From contig WTAG01000203.1 in NCBI GenBank assembly GCA_013139755.1, forward strand, positions 1 through 5,836: a stretch of 5,836 bases of DNA. Reading direction: 5' to 3'. Below the pieces are notes generated by a model. It saw only the letters and a list, made by a program, of their open reading frames with translations, was not told the origin of the DNA and did not search any database. The DNA comes from Methylomarinum sp. GTDB lineage: Bacteria; Pseudomonadota; Gammaproteobacteria; Methylococcales; Methylomonadaceae. Below, piece after piece: positions 1 to 5,375 of the stretch (position 1 is the stretch's first letter; each line of letters opens with the position of its first letter). Both the position numbers and the translations under genes were made by a program.

Positions 1-873
1 GCTTTGTGGGATAAATTAGAAACATTACCTACTGCAAGCTGTATCAGTGATGCTAAAGTCTCACAAATGCAAGCATTAGAACAAGGGCGTATGCTTACAC
101 TTGAGGATGGGCAGCAGTTTGAGGCTGATTTAATTATTGCTGCTGATGGACGCGATTCAAAGTTGCGCGCTATGGCGGGTATTGATGTGACGGGATGGCC
201 TTATCTGCAAGATGGCTTGGTGGCAACAATTACGACAGAAAATAGTCATCAGCTCACTGCCTGGCAACGTTTTTTAGATGAAGGCCCACTGGCTTTTTTA
301 CCATTAAAAAACGGACAATGTTCTATTGTCTGGACCTTGAAAACAGAAACTGCCAAAGCATACTTGCAGCTTAGTGATGAAGTATTTTTAGAAAAATTAG
401 AACAAGCTTCAGCAGGTATATTAGGGAAAATGTTATCGACAGGGCCAAGAGCCTCATTTCCTTTGCGTTTTCAATATGCTAATCAGTATACCGATCAGTC
501 ATTTGCCTTAATGGGCGATGCAGCACATGCCATGCATCCATTAGCAGGGCAAGGTGCAAATGCCGGGTTGTTAGATGCAGCGGCATTAGCTGAATTAGTG
601 ATAAAAGCCAAACAAGCAGGCAGGCCATTGTCCAGTCATAAGTATCTACGTCAATATGAGCGCTGGCGTAAGGGCGATAATCTATTAATGATGTCCAGTA
701 TGGATGTGATTAATAAGACTTTTGCAGCAAAGGCAGTATCAATGGTTTCTTTGCGATCAACAGGTATGAACGTGATTAATAATACCCCGCTAATTAAAGC
801 AATGTTTAATGATCCTGCCATTGGGTTAAGGGATGATTTGCCAGTATTGGCAAAAAAACAGGCTTGCTGGTAG
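1..873 (+). CDS. FAD-dependent ubiquinone-biosynthesis hydroxylase, UbiH/UbiF/COQ6 family (5' partial)
   Basis: This is the C-terminal 290 residues of a class A flavoprotein monooxygenase. Such enzymes use NAD(P)H and O2 to hydroxylate the aromatic ring of ubiquinone precursors. The reading frame is open through base 1, so the N-terminal FAD-binding GxGxxG region lies outside the window; family members are usually about 390-410 residues. Two family motifs are visible, numbered from the first codon here. ADGRDS at residues 48-53, followed by R56, is the second FAD/NAD(P)H contact motif. GDAAHAMHPLAGQGANAG at 172-189 is the ribityl-binding GD motif with the Hx2HPxxGQGxN signature typical of UbiH/UbiF/VisC proteins. 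The C-terminal helical part (about 200-290) fits the family. Which ring position it hydroxylates (UbiH, UbiI, UbiF or UbiM) cannot be decided from this fragment, so no symbol is given. No terminator follows, so the next gene could be co-transcribed. Confidence 0.9.
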   Translation, partial: ALWDKLETLPTASCISDAKVSQMQALEQGRMLTLEDGQQFEADLIIAADGRDSKLRAMAGIDVTGWPYLQDGLVATITTENSHQLTAWQRFLDEGPLAFLPLKNGQCSIVWTLKTETAKAYLQLSDEVFLEKLEQASAGILGKMLSTGPRASFPLRFQYANQYTDQSFALMGDAAHAMHPLAGQGANAGLLDAAALAELVIKAKQAGRPLSSHKYLRQYERWRKGDNLLMMSSMDVINKTFAAKAVSMVSLRSTGMNVINNTPLIKAMFNDPAIGLRDDLPVLAKKQACW

Positions 874-941
874 TACCATTTGCCTAGTGTATCTGGTATT
901 TTAATTTGGTTAATAATAAAAATAAAAAATGAGGAAAAACG

Positions 942-1412
942 ATGGCAGAACTATTATTTGTTTTAGTAACAGTCTATGTTGTTTACGTTGTACATAAAGT
1001 TATCAGTGATAAGCAGGCAAAAAAACCGGAAACATTAGCAGAAAAACCCAAGGCTTCAGTAGAAGTCGTTAGCAAAAAAGAAGAAGTAAAGGTTGCTGTT
1101 AAGGTAGAAAAACCGATAGCTAAAAAAGCGGCACCTGTAAAAGCAAAAGAAAAAGCCAAGGCTAAACCGAAAGCTAAGGCAAAGGCTAAAACTAAAGCGG
1201 TTGTGTCTAGCGGGATTGTACGTCATCCAGAAACAGGTGAAGAAGCAAAAATATCAAATAATTACCGCATGGTCAAACGCTGGATTAAAGAGGCGTTGGT
1301 GACAGAAGGGTTGTTAGATAAAGTTTATAAAATCAATGAGATAGATGATGCTGCCAAAGTAAAAATTAATAAGGCATTAGATAAACTAGGTAAAATGAAG
1401 AAATATCAATAA
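942..1412 (+). CDS. Membrane-anchored Lys/Ala-rich protein of unknown function
   Basis: I do not recognise this 156-residue protein. Three parts are visible. Residues 3-21 form a hydrophobic segment rich in Val, Leu and Tyr, probably a single N-terminal membrane anchor or uncleaved signal. Residues 24-86 are a charged, low-complexity linker dominated by Lys, Ala, Val and Glu, ending in histone-H1-like KAKAKPKAKAKAKTKA repeats (71-86). Residues 91-156 look like a small folded helical domain beginning with RHPETGEEAKISNNY and containing KRWIKEAL. The ATG is supported by a GAGGA ribosome-binding site at 931-935, six bases upstream. It lies 68 bases after the hydroxylase in the same direction, so it may share its transcript. 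With an inner-membrane anchor the basic linker would probably be cytoplasmic (positive-inside rule), where it could touch nucleic acid or acidic lipids; this is inference only. I am confident that the gene is real and have no functional assignment. Confidence 0.8.
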   Translation: MAELLFVLVTVYVVYVVHKVISDKQAKKPETLAEKPKASVEVVSKKEEVKVAVKVEKPIAKKAAPVKAKEKAKAKPKAKAKAKTKAVVSSGIVRHPETGEEAKISNNYRMVKRWIKEALVTEGLLDKVYKINEIDDAAKVKINKALDKLGKMKKYQ

Positions 1413-1414
1413 GA

Positions 1415-1459
1415 TTTAAAGCTAAGTATTTATCTAATGATGCAGATAATTAGCTTAAA
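1415..1459 (+). repeat. Inverted repeat / RNA hairpin just after the Lys-rich gene
   Basis: An interrupted inverted repeat starts three bases after the stop codon. TTTAA (1415-1419) pairs with TTAAA (1455-1459), and GCTAA (1421-1425) pairs with TTAGC (1450-1454), with a single bulged A at 1420. After an internal loop, TATCT (1431-1435) pairs with AGATA (1444-1448) around an 8-base loop. It is AT-rich and is followed by AGGTGCGTG, not by a T tract, so it is not a canonical intrinsic terminator. A 3'-end stabilising or processing structure is plausible. Apart from this and the terminator at 1611-1647, I see nothing in 1413-1694. Confidence 0.5.
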
Positions 1460-1610
1460 GGTGCGTGAGGATATTCGTGCTAGTAATCAGTTCTTGCTTT
1501 GAGCAGCATTTATACATTCATCTACTTAGTAAACTTTGATGCATAATTTTTAATATCAACTTTCTGCATCGCTGCTGGAAATTGTGCTGAATAATTCTAA
1601 TTGGCTATAT

Positions 1611-1647
1611 AAAAAAAGCGCCCTGCCTTGTTTAGGGCGGACGCTTT
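1611..1647 (-). terminator. Rho-independent terminator of the porin gene
   Basis: Read on the minus strand, AAAGCG (1647-1642) and CCCT (1637-1634) pair with AGGG (1624-1621) and CGCTTT (1620-1615), with a small CGGA-complement bulge on one side. The hairpin runs into seven consecutive T residues (A7 at 1611-1617 on the + strand). It starts 48 bases beyond the porin stop codon. On the + strand the stem is followed by a poorer T-rich stretch (TTTAGTTGTTTT), so it may also stop leftover transcription from the Lys-rich gene. Confidence 0.85.
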
Positions 1648-1694
1648 AGTTGTTTTCTGTTATCAAAAATTACGTTTAGATGTGATGACAGTTA

Positions 1695-2867
1695 TTAGAA
1701 AGTAAGGATCATGTCCATAGAGACAGCAACTTGATCGTTTTCTGCTCCATTGTCGTAAGCAAAACCGGCACCATTAGTATCCGCCCAATCATAACGTACT
1801 TCCGGACGAAATTTTAGCCATGGTACTGGCGAATAATTAACACCTGCTGAAACAGCATAATAGTTGGCGCCAAAGCCTGAAATACGGCCGTCACTGTCGC
1901 TAAACCATTCTGCTCTAAGGCCGGCAGCTAACTGATCATTAATATCATATGTAAGGTATTGGTTAATACCATACCAGTCAGCATCGTCGCCAGGTCCTGC
2001 TCCGTCTTCAGTAATACCTAAGTCGTGTTGGAAAACATAGTGCAGTTTATCGTTGATGTCGTGAGTCAGTACGATACTGTACATGGTGGTATTTTGGTCA
2101 ACAGAGTCGTCGCCGTTCTCACCTGTAATTAAAGATACTGCCACAGCTGTTTTTTCATCATCGCTGGTCCAGTTAGCGCCACCCAGAAAACTCCAGTCAC
2201 CGCCGTTCTCACGGAAGTTGTCCCAGCCAGTGACAGCGCCACCGGATACCGACAAGTTATCATTTACCTGATAGGTTAATAATGCACCGCTATGAGTGAA
2301 TGGTTCTGCATAGAGCATGGTGTAAGCATGCGAATAAAAAAAGTTATCCGGTGCAGTGACCACTTCATAACCGATATTGGTGTAGAAATGACCTAGTTTT
2401 GCAGTCAGGCCGTTACCGATAGGCGCGTAGATTTCTGCATAAGCCTGTGGGAAGGCTACGTCATAGCTGTTAAATTCTTTGTCTAGAATTCGATTGTCCC
2501 AGCCAGTTGCTTGAGTGTTATCAGCGTCGGTACCAAACATAAAATCAACTCGCCCACCTATTTGCCAGTCATTACTACTGGTGTCTACTGCGCGTTCAAT
2601 AAAAAGATTAAGTTGGTTTAATTGAAAGTCATTATTACGATCATTAAAAGAGATGGGGGCGTTTGAATGATGGTCGCCATTATGTGATGCATAGGTGATA
2701 CCTGCTGCTGCCCAACCACCGATCTCAATACCTTGGTCTTTTAAAATCTGTGCGTCATTAACATTTGTACCCGTTAATGATTCTATGGCGCCTTCAGCAT
2801 GAGCGTTAATAGTGGCAGTGAGTAAAACGCTACCCAATAGATGAGTTGTAATAAGATTTCTTTTCAT
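1695..2867 (-). CDS. Outer-membrane beta-barrel porin (BBP2/OmpL-like), predicted nitrogen-regulated
   Basis: This 390-residue protein has a 24-residue signal peptide: KR at 2-3, a hydrophobic core, and an AHA cleavage site before EG. The mature part shows alternating beta-strand patterns, many Gly, Asn, Asp, Tyr and Trp residues, and a C-terminal Phe of the kind recognised by the BAM complex. Strands such as GGWAAAGITYAS, GGRVDFMFGTDAD and KLGHFYTNIGYEVV resemble the putative beta-barrel porin-2 family. The solute is unknown. The mature chain is strongly acidic (by hand count about 53 Asp/Glu against 15 Lys/Arg), which would suit cations, but this is inference. The ATG at 2867 is chosen over an in-frame ATG eight codons upstream (2891) because GGAGA lies seven bases before it and the signal peptide then starts properly. 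The gene runs divergently from glnK-amtB, with its own sigma-54-type promoter and NtrC-like sites, so expression in nitrogen limitation is expected. Confidence 0.85.
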   Translation of the reverse strand: MKRNLITTHLLGSVLLTATINAHAEGAIESLTGTNVNDAQILKDQGIEIGGWAAAGITYASHNGDHHSNAPISFNDRNNDFQLNQLNLFIERAVDTSSNDWQIGGRVDFMFGTDADNTQATGWDNRILDKEFNSYDVAFPQAYAEIYAPIGNGLTAKLGHFYTNIGYEVVTAPDNFFYSHAYTMLYAEPFTHSGALLTYQVNDNLSVSGGAVTGWDNFRENGGDWSFLGGANWTSDDEKTAVAVSLITGENGDDSVDQNTTMYSIVLTHDINDKLHYVFQHDLGITEDGAGPGDDADWYGINQYLTYDINDQLAAGLRAEWFSDSDGRISGFGANYYAVSAGVNYSPVPWLKFRPEVRYDWADTNGAGFAYDNGAENDQVAVSMDMILTF

Positions 2868-2873
2868 AAAATA

Positions 2874-2878
2874 TCTCC
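2874..2878 (-). promoter_or_regulatory. Ribosome-binding site that fixes the porin start
   Basis: On the minus strand GGAGA precedes the ATG at 2867 by about six bases (GGAGATATTTTATG). It lies inside the coding sequence that would result from using the upstream in-frame ATG at 2891, which argues for the shorter protein. Confidence 0.8.
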
Positions 2879-2900
2879 ATAATAAATTCAAATTAAACGC

Positions 2901-2916
2901 AGCAATATCCAGGCCA
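2901..2916 (-). promoter_or_regulatory. Sigma-54 (-24/-12) promoter of the porin gene
   Basis: The minus strand reads TGGCCTGGATATTGCT, close to the RpoN consensus TGGCACGN4TTGCA. The GG (2915-2914) and GC (2903-2902) are exactly ten bases apart and the TTGC block is intact. With C at 2902 as -12, transcription would start near 2890, leaving a leader of about 22 bases before the porin ATG. Two NtrC-like sites lie about 96 and 117 bases upstream of that start. Confidence 0.75.
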
Positions 2917-2978
2917 GAATATAATGTGTTGATTTTTATGGAATAAATATGTTGTTAATAAACAAAAGATGTTGCAGA

Positions 2979-2993
2979 AAACCCATTTGGTGC
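2979..2993. promoter_or_regulatory. NtrC-like site, porin-proximal
   Basis: AAACC-CATTT-GGTGC matches the NtrC dyad GCACC-N5-GGTGC at 8 of 10 positions, with the right half perfect. Its centre at 2986 is about -96 from the predicted porin start and exactly 21 bases from the next site, so both would lie on the same face of the helix. Confidence 0.5.
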
Positions 2994-2999
2994 GTTAAA

Positions 3000-3014
3000 G
3001 CACGTTTATGGTGC
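3000..3014. promoter_or_regulatory. NtrC-like site, porin-distal
   Basis: GCACG-TTTAT-GGTGC matches the NtrC dyad GCACC-N5-GGTGC at 9 of 10 positions. It is the better of the pair, centred at 3007, about -117 from the predicted porin start. It is about 400 bases from the glnK start, so it most likely serves the porin, although action at a distance on glnK is possible. Confidence 0.6.
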
Positions 3015-3290
3015 GTGTTTTATATCTGTTGAGCAGGAAAAATGTGTGACTATGATAATCAAGTATAAATGGCTATCAATTGTTGCGGAAGGCATGCCGA
3101 GCTTAAATTAATAAGATAGTTCAATTATCTCTAAAGCCAGTAGGCTTGAAACAAGCAAGGTTAATAACAGCGTTATAAGATATTTATTGTTGATAATTAA
3201 TTTGTAAAATTTTGCTTTCAAAATGAGCGCGTAGGCTGAAAATGTAATAGGAATAAAATTTGTTATAAAACGTAAGGTTATGTCCGTATG
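3015..3290. other. AT-rich intergenic stretch without a recognisable gene
   Basis: This middle part of the divergent region holds no convincing ORF with a ribosome-binding site. It contains the palindrome GGCATGCC (3091-3098), a weak hairpin AGATA/TATCT (3114-3130) and a small hairpin GCTTG-AAA-CAAGC (3144-3156). None is followed by a T tract, so I do not call a small RNA. No clear sigma-70 promoter was found either. Confidence 0.6.
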
Positions 3291-3305
3291 AGAGTTTTAT
3301 GGTGC
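3291..3305. promoter_or_regulatory. Possible NtrC half-site upstream of glnK
   Basis: The right half GGTGC (3301-3305) is perfect and sits in TTTATGGTGC, the same ten bases as in the better porin site at 3005-3014. The left half (AGAGT) does not match. Its centre at 3298 is about -116 from the predicted glnK start and 31 bases (about three helical turns) from the next site. Confidence 0.35.
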
Positions 3306-3321
3306 ATTTTTAATGAGATTG

Positions 3322-3336
3322 GCACCAATTTGGTTT
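3322..3336. promoter_or_regulatory. NtrC-like site upstream of glnK
   Basis: GCACC-AATTT-GGTTT matches GCACC-N5-GGTGC at 8 of 10 positions, with the left half perfect. Its centre at 3329 is about -85 from the predicted glnK start, inside the usual enhancer range. The overlapping TTGGCACC also resembles a -24 element, but the -12 position reads GT, so the enhancer reading is preferred. Confidence 0.5.
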
Positions 3337-3387
3337 GTTTTTTTTGTATTTTTAACTAAAGCCATTAATTTTAAGGGCCTTTAACAT

Positions 3388-3403
3388 TGGCATGTTAAGT
3401 GCT
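3388..3403 (+). promoter_or_regulatory. Sigma-54 (-24/-12) promoter of glnK-amtB
   Basis: TGGCATGTTAAGTGCT fits the RpoN consensus TGGCAYGN4TTGCW with one mismatch in the -12 block. GG (3389-3390) and GC (3401-3402) have the required ten-base spacing. Transcription would begin near 3414, giving a leader of about 38 bases to the glnK ATG. RpoN/NtrC control of glnK-amtB is the known arrangement in enteric bacteria, and that supports the call. Confidence 0.85.
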
Positions 3404-3412
3404 TTCCATTAA

Positions 3413-3790
<378 letters not shown>

Positions 3791-3817
3791 AAATTATAAC
3801 GATTAGAGGGGTAACAA

Positions 3818-5083
3818 ATGGAAGCTTTAAATAAATTGGCCGAGTTAAGTTATGCACTAGATACGTTCTATTTTCTAATGAGTGGCGCATTGGTCATGTG
3901 GATGGCGGCAGGCTTTGCCATGTTAGAGGCAGGCTTAGTTCGTGCTAAAAATACCACGGAAATTCTAACTAAAAACATCGCCTTGTTTGCGATTGCCTGT
4001 GTGATGTACATGCTCTGTGGCTATAACATTATGTATCCGGGGGAAGCGGTAAATAGTGTCTGGCCAGGTATCAGTTTTTTACTGGGTGAAGATAATTCTG
4101 TAGAGGCTGTATTAGGTAGTAAAGGCGAAACATATTACTCAAAAATGTCTGATTTTTTCTTTCAGGTAGTCTTTGTTGCTACAGCAATGTCTATCGTATC
4201 TGGTGCAGTTGCTGAACGAATGAAATTATGGGCGTTTTTAGTCTTTGCAGTGGTTATGACCGGTTTTATTTATCCTTTACAAGGCTACTGGAAATGGGGT
4301 GGTGGCTTTTTAGATGAGCTAGGCTTTTTGGATTTTGCAGGCTCAGGTGTCGTACATTTATGTGGTGCAACAGCAGCATTTGCCGGTGTCTTATTATTAG
4401 GTGCACGTAAAGGTAAATATGGTGCAAATGGTGCAATTCATCCTATTCCAGGATGTAATATGCCATTAGCGACGTTAGGAACATTTATATTATGGTTAGG
4501 TTGGTTTGGCTTTAATGGTGGTTCTGAGTTGAAGATTTCAGATATTGGTGAAGCCAATGCAGTAGCAATGATCTTTGTAAATACCAATGCAGCGGCGGCA
4601 GGTGGTGTCGTAGCTGCTTTATTAACAGCGCAAATGATGTTTGGAAAAGCCGATTTATCAATGACCTTAAATGGTGCTTTGGCAGGATTGGTTGCAATTA
4701 CAGCAGAACCTCTTACTCCAACACCTTTAGTTGCAACCATGATTGGTGCAGTGGGTGGATTAATTGTAGTTTTTTCAATCGTAACCATTGATAAATTGAA
4801 AATTGACGATCCAGTCGGTGCTACCTCTGTACATGGTATCGTCGGTATTTGGGGGCTACTGGCTGTTTGTTTTACAAATCCGGATGCCACGCTTCAAGCA
4901 CAGTTAATTGGTATTGTGACGATAGTCAGTTTTGTCTTTCTAGCGAGTTTATTAACCTGGTATATCATTAAATTAGTGATGGGTATTCGAGTGAGTGAAG
5001 AACATGAATATCAGGGTGTTGATTATTCTGAGTGTGGTATGGAAGCTTATCCTGAATTTACAGATAGCAGCAGGGGGGGGTAG
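3818..5083 (+). CDS. amtB: Ammonium channel AmtB
   Basis: This is a 421-residue Amt/Rh-family inner-membrane channel that forms trimers and passes ammonium into the cytoplasm. It shows about eleven hydrophobic segments between residues 15 and 390. Diagnostic features are AGFAMLEAGLVRAKN (31-45), W160 in YWKWGGG, D172 in DFAGSGVVH (the conserved Asp behind the recruitment site), the pore twin histidines H180 and H339 (SVHGIVG), and GWFGFN (228-233). The cytoplasmic tail RVSEEHEYQGVDYSECGMEAYPEF (391-414, quoted only in part: EEHEYQG and GMEAYPEF) matches the GlnK-interacting tail of this subfamily. There is no signal peptide, unlike E. coli AmtB, and the TM2-TM3 loop (about 74-111) is long. 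The ATG is preceded by AGAGGGG (3805-3811), six bases away. Co-transcription with glnK, 27 bases upstream, is clear. The final codons run through a G8 tract directly before the stop. Confidence 0.96.
   Translation: MEALNKLAELSYALDTFYFLMSGALVMWMAAGFAMLEAGLVRAKNTTEILTKNIALFAIACVMYMLCGYNIMYPGEAVNSVWPGISFLLGEDNSVEAVLGSKGETYYSKMSDFFFQVVFVATAMSIVSGAVAERMKLWAFLVFAVVMTGFIYPLQGYWKWGGGFLDELGFLDFAGSGVVHLCGATAAFAGVLLLGARKGKYGANGAIHPIPGCNMPLATLGTFILWLGWFGFNGGSELKISDIGEANAVAMIFVNTNAAAAGGVVAALLTAQMMFGKADLSMTLNGALAGLVAITAEPLTPTPLVATMIGAVGGLIVVFSIVTIDKLKIDDPVGATSVHGIVGIWGLLAVCFTNPDATLQAQLIGIVTIVSFVFLASLLTWYIIKLVMGIRVSEEHEYQGVDYSECGMEAYPEFTDSSRGG
5073..5080 (+). repeat. Homopolymeric G8 tract at the amtB 3' end
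   Basis: Eight consecutive G residues encode the last part of AmtB (Arg-Gly-Gly) and abut the TAG stop. In an AT-rich genome such a tract stands out and is prone to slippage. Losing one G would extend the protein by a short tail ending at a TGA near 5100; gaining one would extend it to a TAA near 5115. Neither change touches the membrane domain or the PEF tail motif. Confidence 0.8.
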
Positions 5084-5120
5084 TATCCTTAAAAAATTCT
5101 GAGTTTTTAGAATATTAAAA

Positions 5121-5148
5121 ACGGGCGCATGATGTGCCCGTTTTTTTT
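5121..5148 (+). terminator. Rho-independent terminator of glnK-amtB
   Basis: ACGGGCGCA (5121-5129) pairs with TGTGCCCGT (5133-5141) with one G-T wobble around a TGA loop, followed by eight T residues (5141-5148). It begins 37 bases after the amtB stop. An A-run just upstream (5117-5121) would let it work in the opposite direction too. It separates glnK-amtB from the nitrate reductase gene. Confidence 0.93.
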
Positions 5149-5164
5149 GCACCAAGAAAATGCA
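5148..5164. promoter_or_regulatory. NtrC-like site upstream of the nitrate reductase gene
   Basis: TGCACC-AAGAA-AATGCA matches the full NtrC dyad TGCACC-N5-GGTGCA at 10 of 12 positions, with the left half perfect. It starts in the last T of the amtB terminator. The centre at 5156 is about -149 from the predicted start of the downstream gene, near the distance of the far NtrC site at E. coli glnA. A further GGTGT at 5177-5181 may be a half-site, but its partner half is poor. Confidence 0.55.
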
Positions 5165-5278
5165 ATTGTTTAAATGGGTGTTTATTTAGAGATAAAAACC
5201 CTTTGATTATTGTTTGATTTGTTATTTTAACTAATTGATTTTAAATGGTTATTATTTGTTTTTGCTGTTTTGTTAAGT

Positions 5279-5294
5279 TGGCTTGATTACTGCA
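5279..5294 (+). promoter_or_regulatory. Sigma-54 (-24/-12) promoter of the nitrate reductase gene
   Basis: TGGCTTGATTACTGCA matches TGGCACGN4TTGCA except at one position in each block plus the tolerated Y. GG (5280-5281) and GC (5292-5293) are ten bases apart. Transcription would start near 5305, giving a leader of about 70 bases that contains the hairpin at 5312-5341. Confidence 0.75.
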
Positions 5295-5311
5295 TTACAA
5301 ACAATAAGATT

Positions 5312-5341
5312 TCGCTGTTTTTCGTAAGAAAAATCATGCGA
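5312..5341 (+). promoter_or_regulatory. Leader hairpin in the nitrate reductase 5' UTR
   Basis: TTTTTC (5318-5323) and GAAAAA (5328-5333) form a perfect stem capped by GTAA, a GNRA-type tetraloop. The stem extends through TG/CA (5316-5317 with 5335-5336) and TCGC/GCGA (5312-5315 with 5338-5341), with single bulged T residues at 5334 and 5337, giving twelve pairs in total. It starts about seven bases after the predicted transcription start and ends 34 bases before the ATG. No T tract follows. The loop is not the hexaloop with A1 and G4 expected for ANTAR (NasR/NasT) antiterminators, so its role is open: mRNA stability or a pathway-specific leader are possibilities. Confidence 0.5.
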
Positions 5342-5375
5342 CCTAGCTATTAAAAATAAAACGACAATAAACAGT

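Noticed and set aside
2083..2271. 62-codon frame on the + strand inside the porin gene
   Set aside because: It lies wholly antisense to a well-supported porin, with no ribosome-binding site or recognisable product.
2868..2891. Upstream in-frame ATG (2891) that would add MNLLWRYF to the porin
   Set aside because: The GGAGA ribosome-binding site lies inside this extension, the predicted transcription start near 2890 falls at it, and the signal peptide begins properly only at 2867.
3091..3156. Palindrome GGCATGCC and two short hairpins as a possible small RNA or operator
   Set aside because: The stems are short, no T tract or promoter goes with them, and such palindromes are expected by chance at this scale.
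3319..3336. TTGGCACCAATTTGGTTT as a second sigma-54 promoter for glnK
   Set aside because: The -24 block is good, but the -12 position reads GT, not GC. The match to an NtrC dyad and the better promoter at 3388-3403 explain it better.
4438..4890. 150-codon open frame antisense to amtB
   Set aside because: It is a shadow of amtB codon usage: no ribosome-binding site, low-complexity Pro/Thr/Ala sequence, and amtB is unambiguous.
4973..5155. 60-codon minus-strand frame across the amtB end and terminator
   Set aside because: It would start within the terminator T tract region, has no ribosome-binding site, and runs antisense through the conserved AmtB tail.
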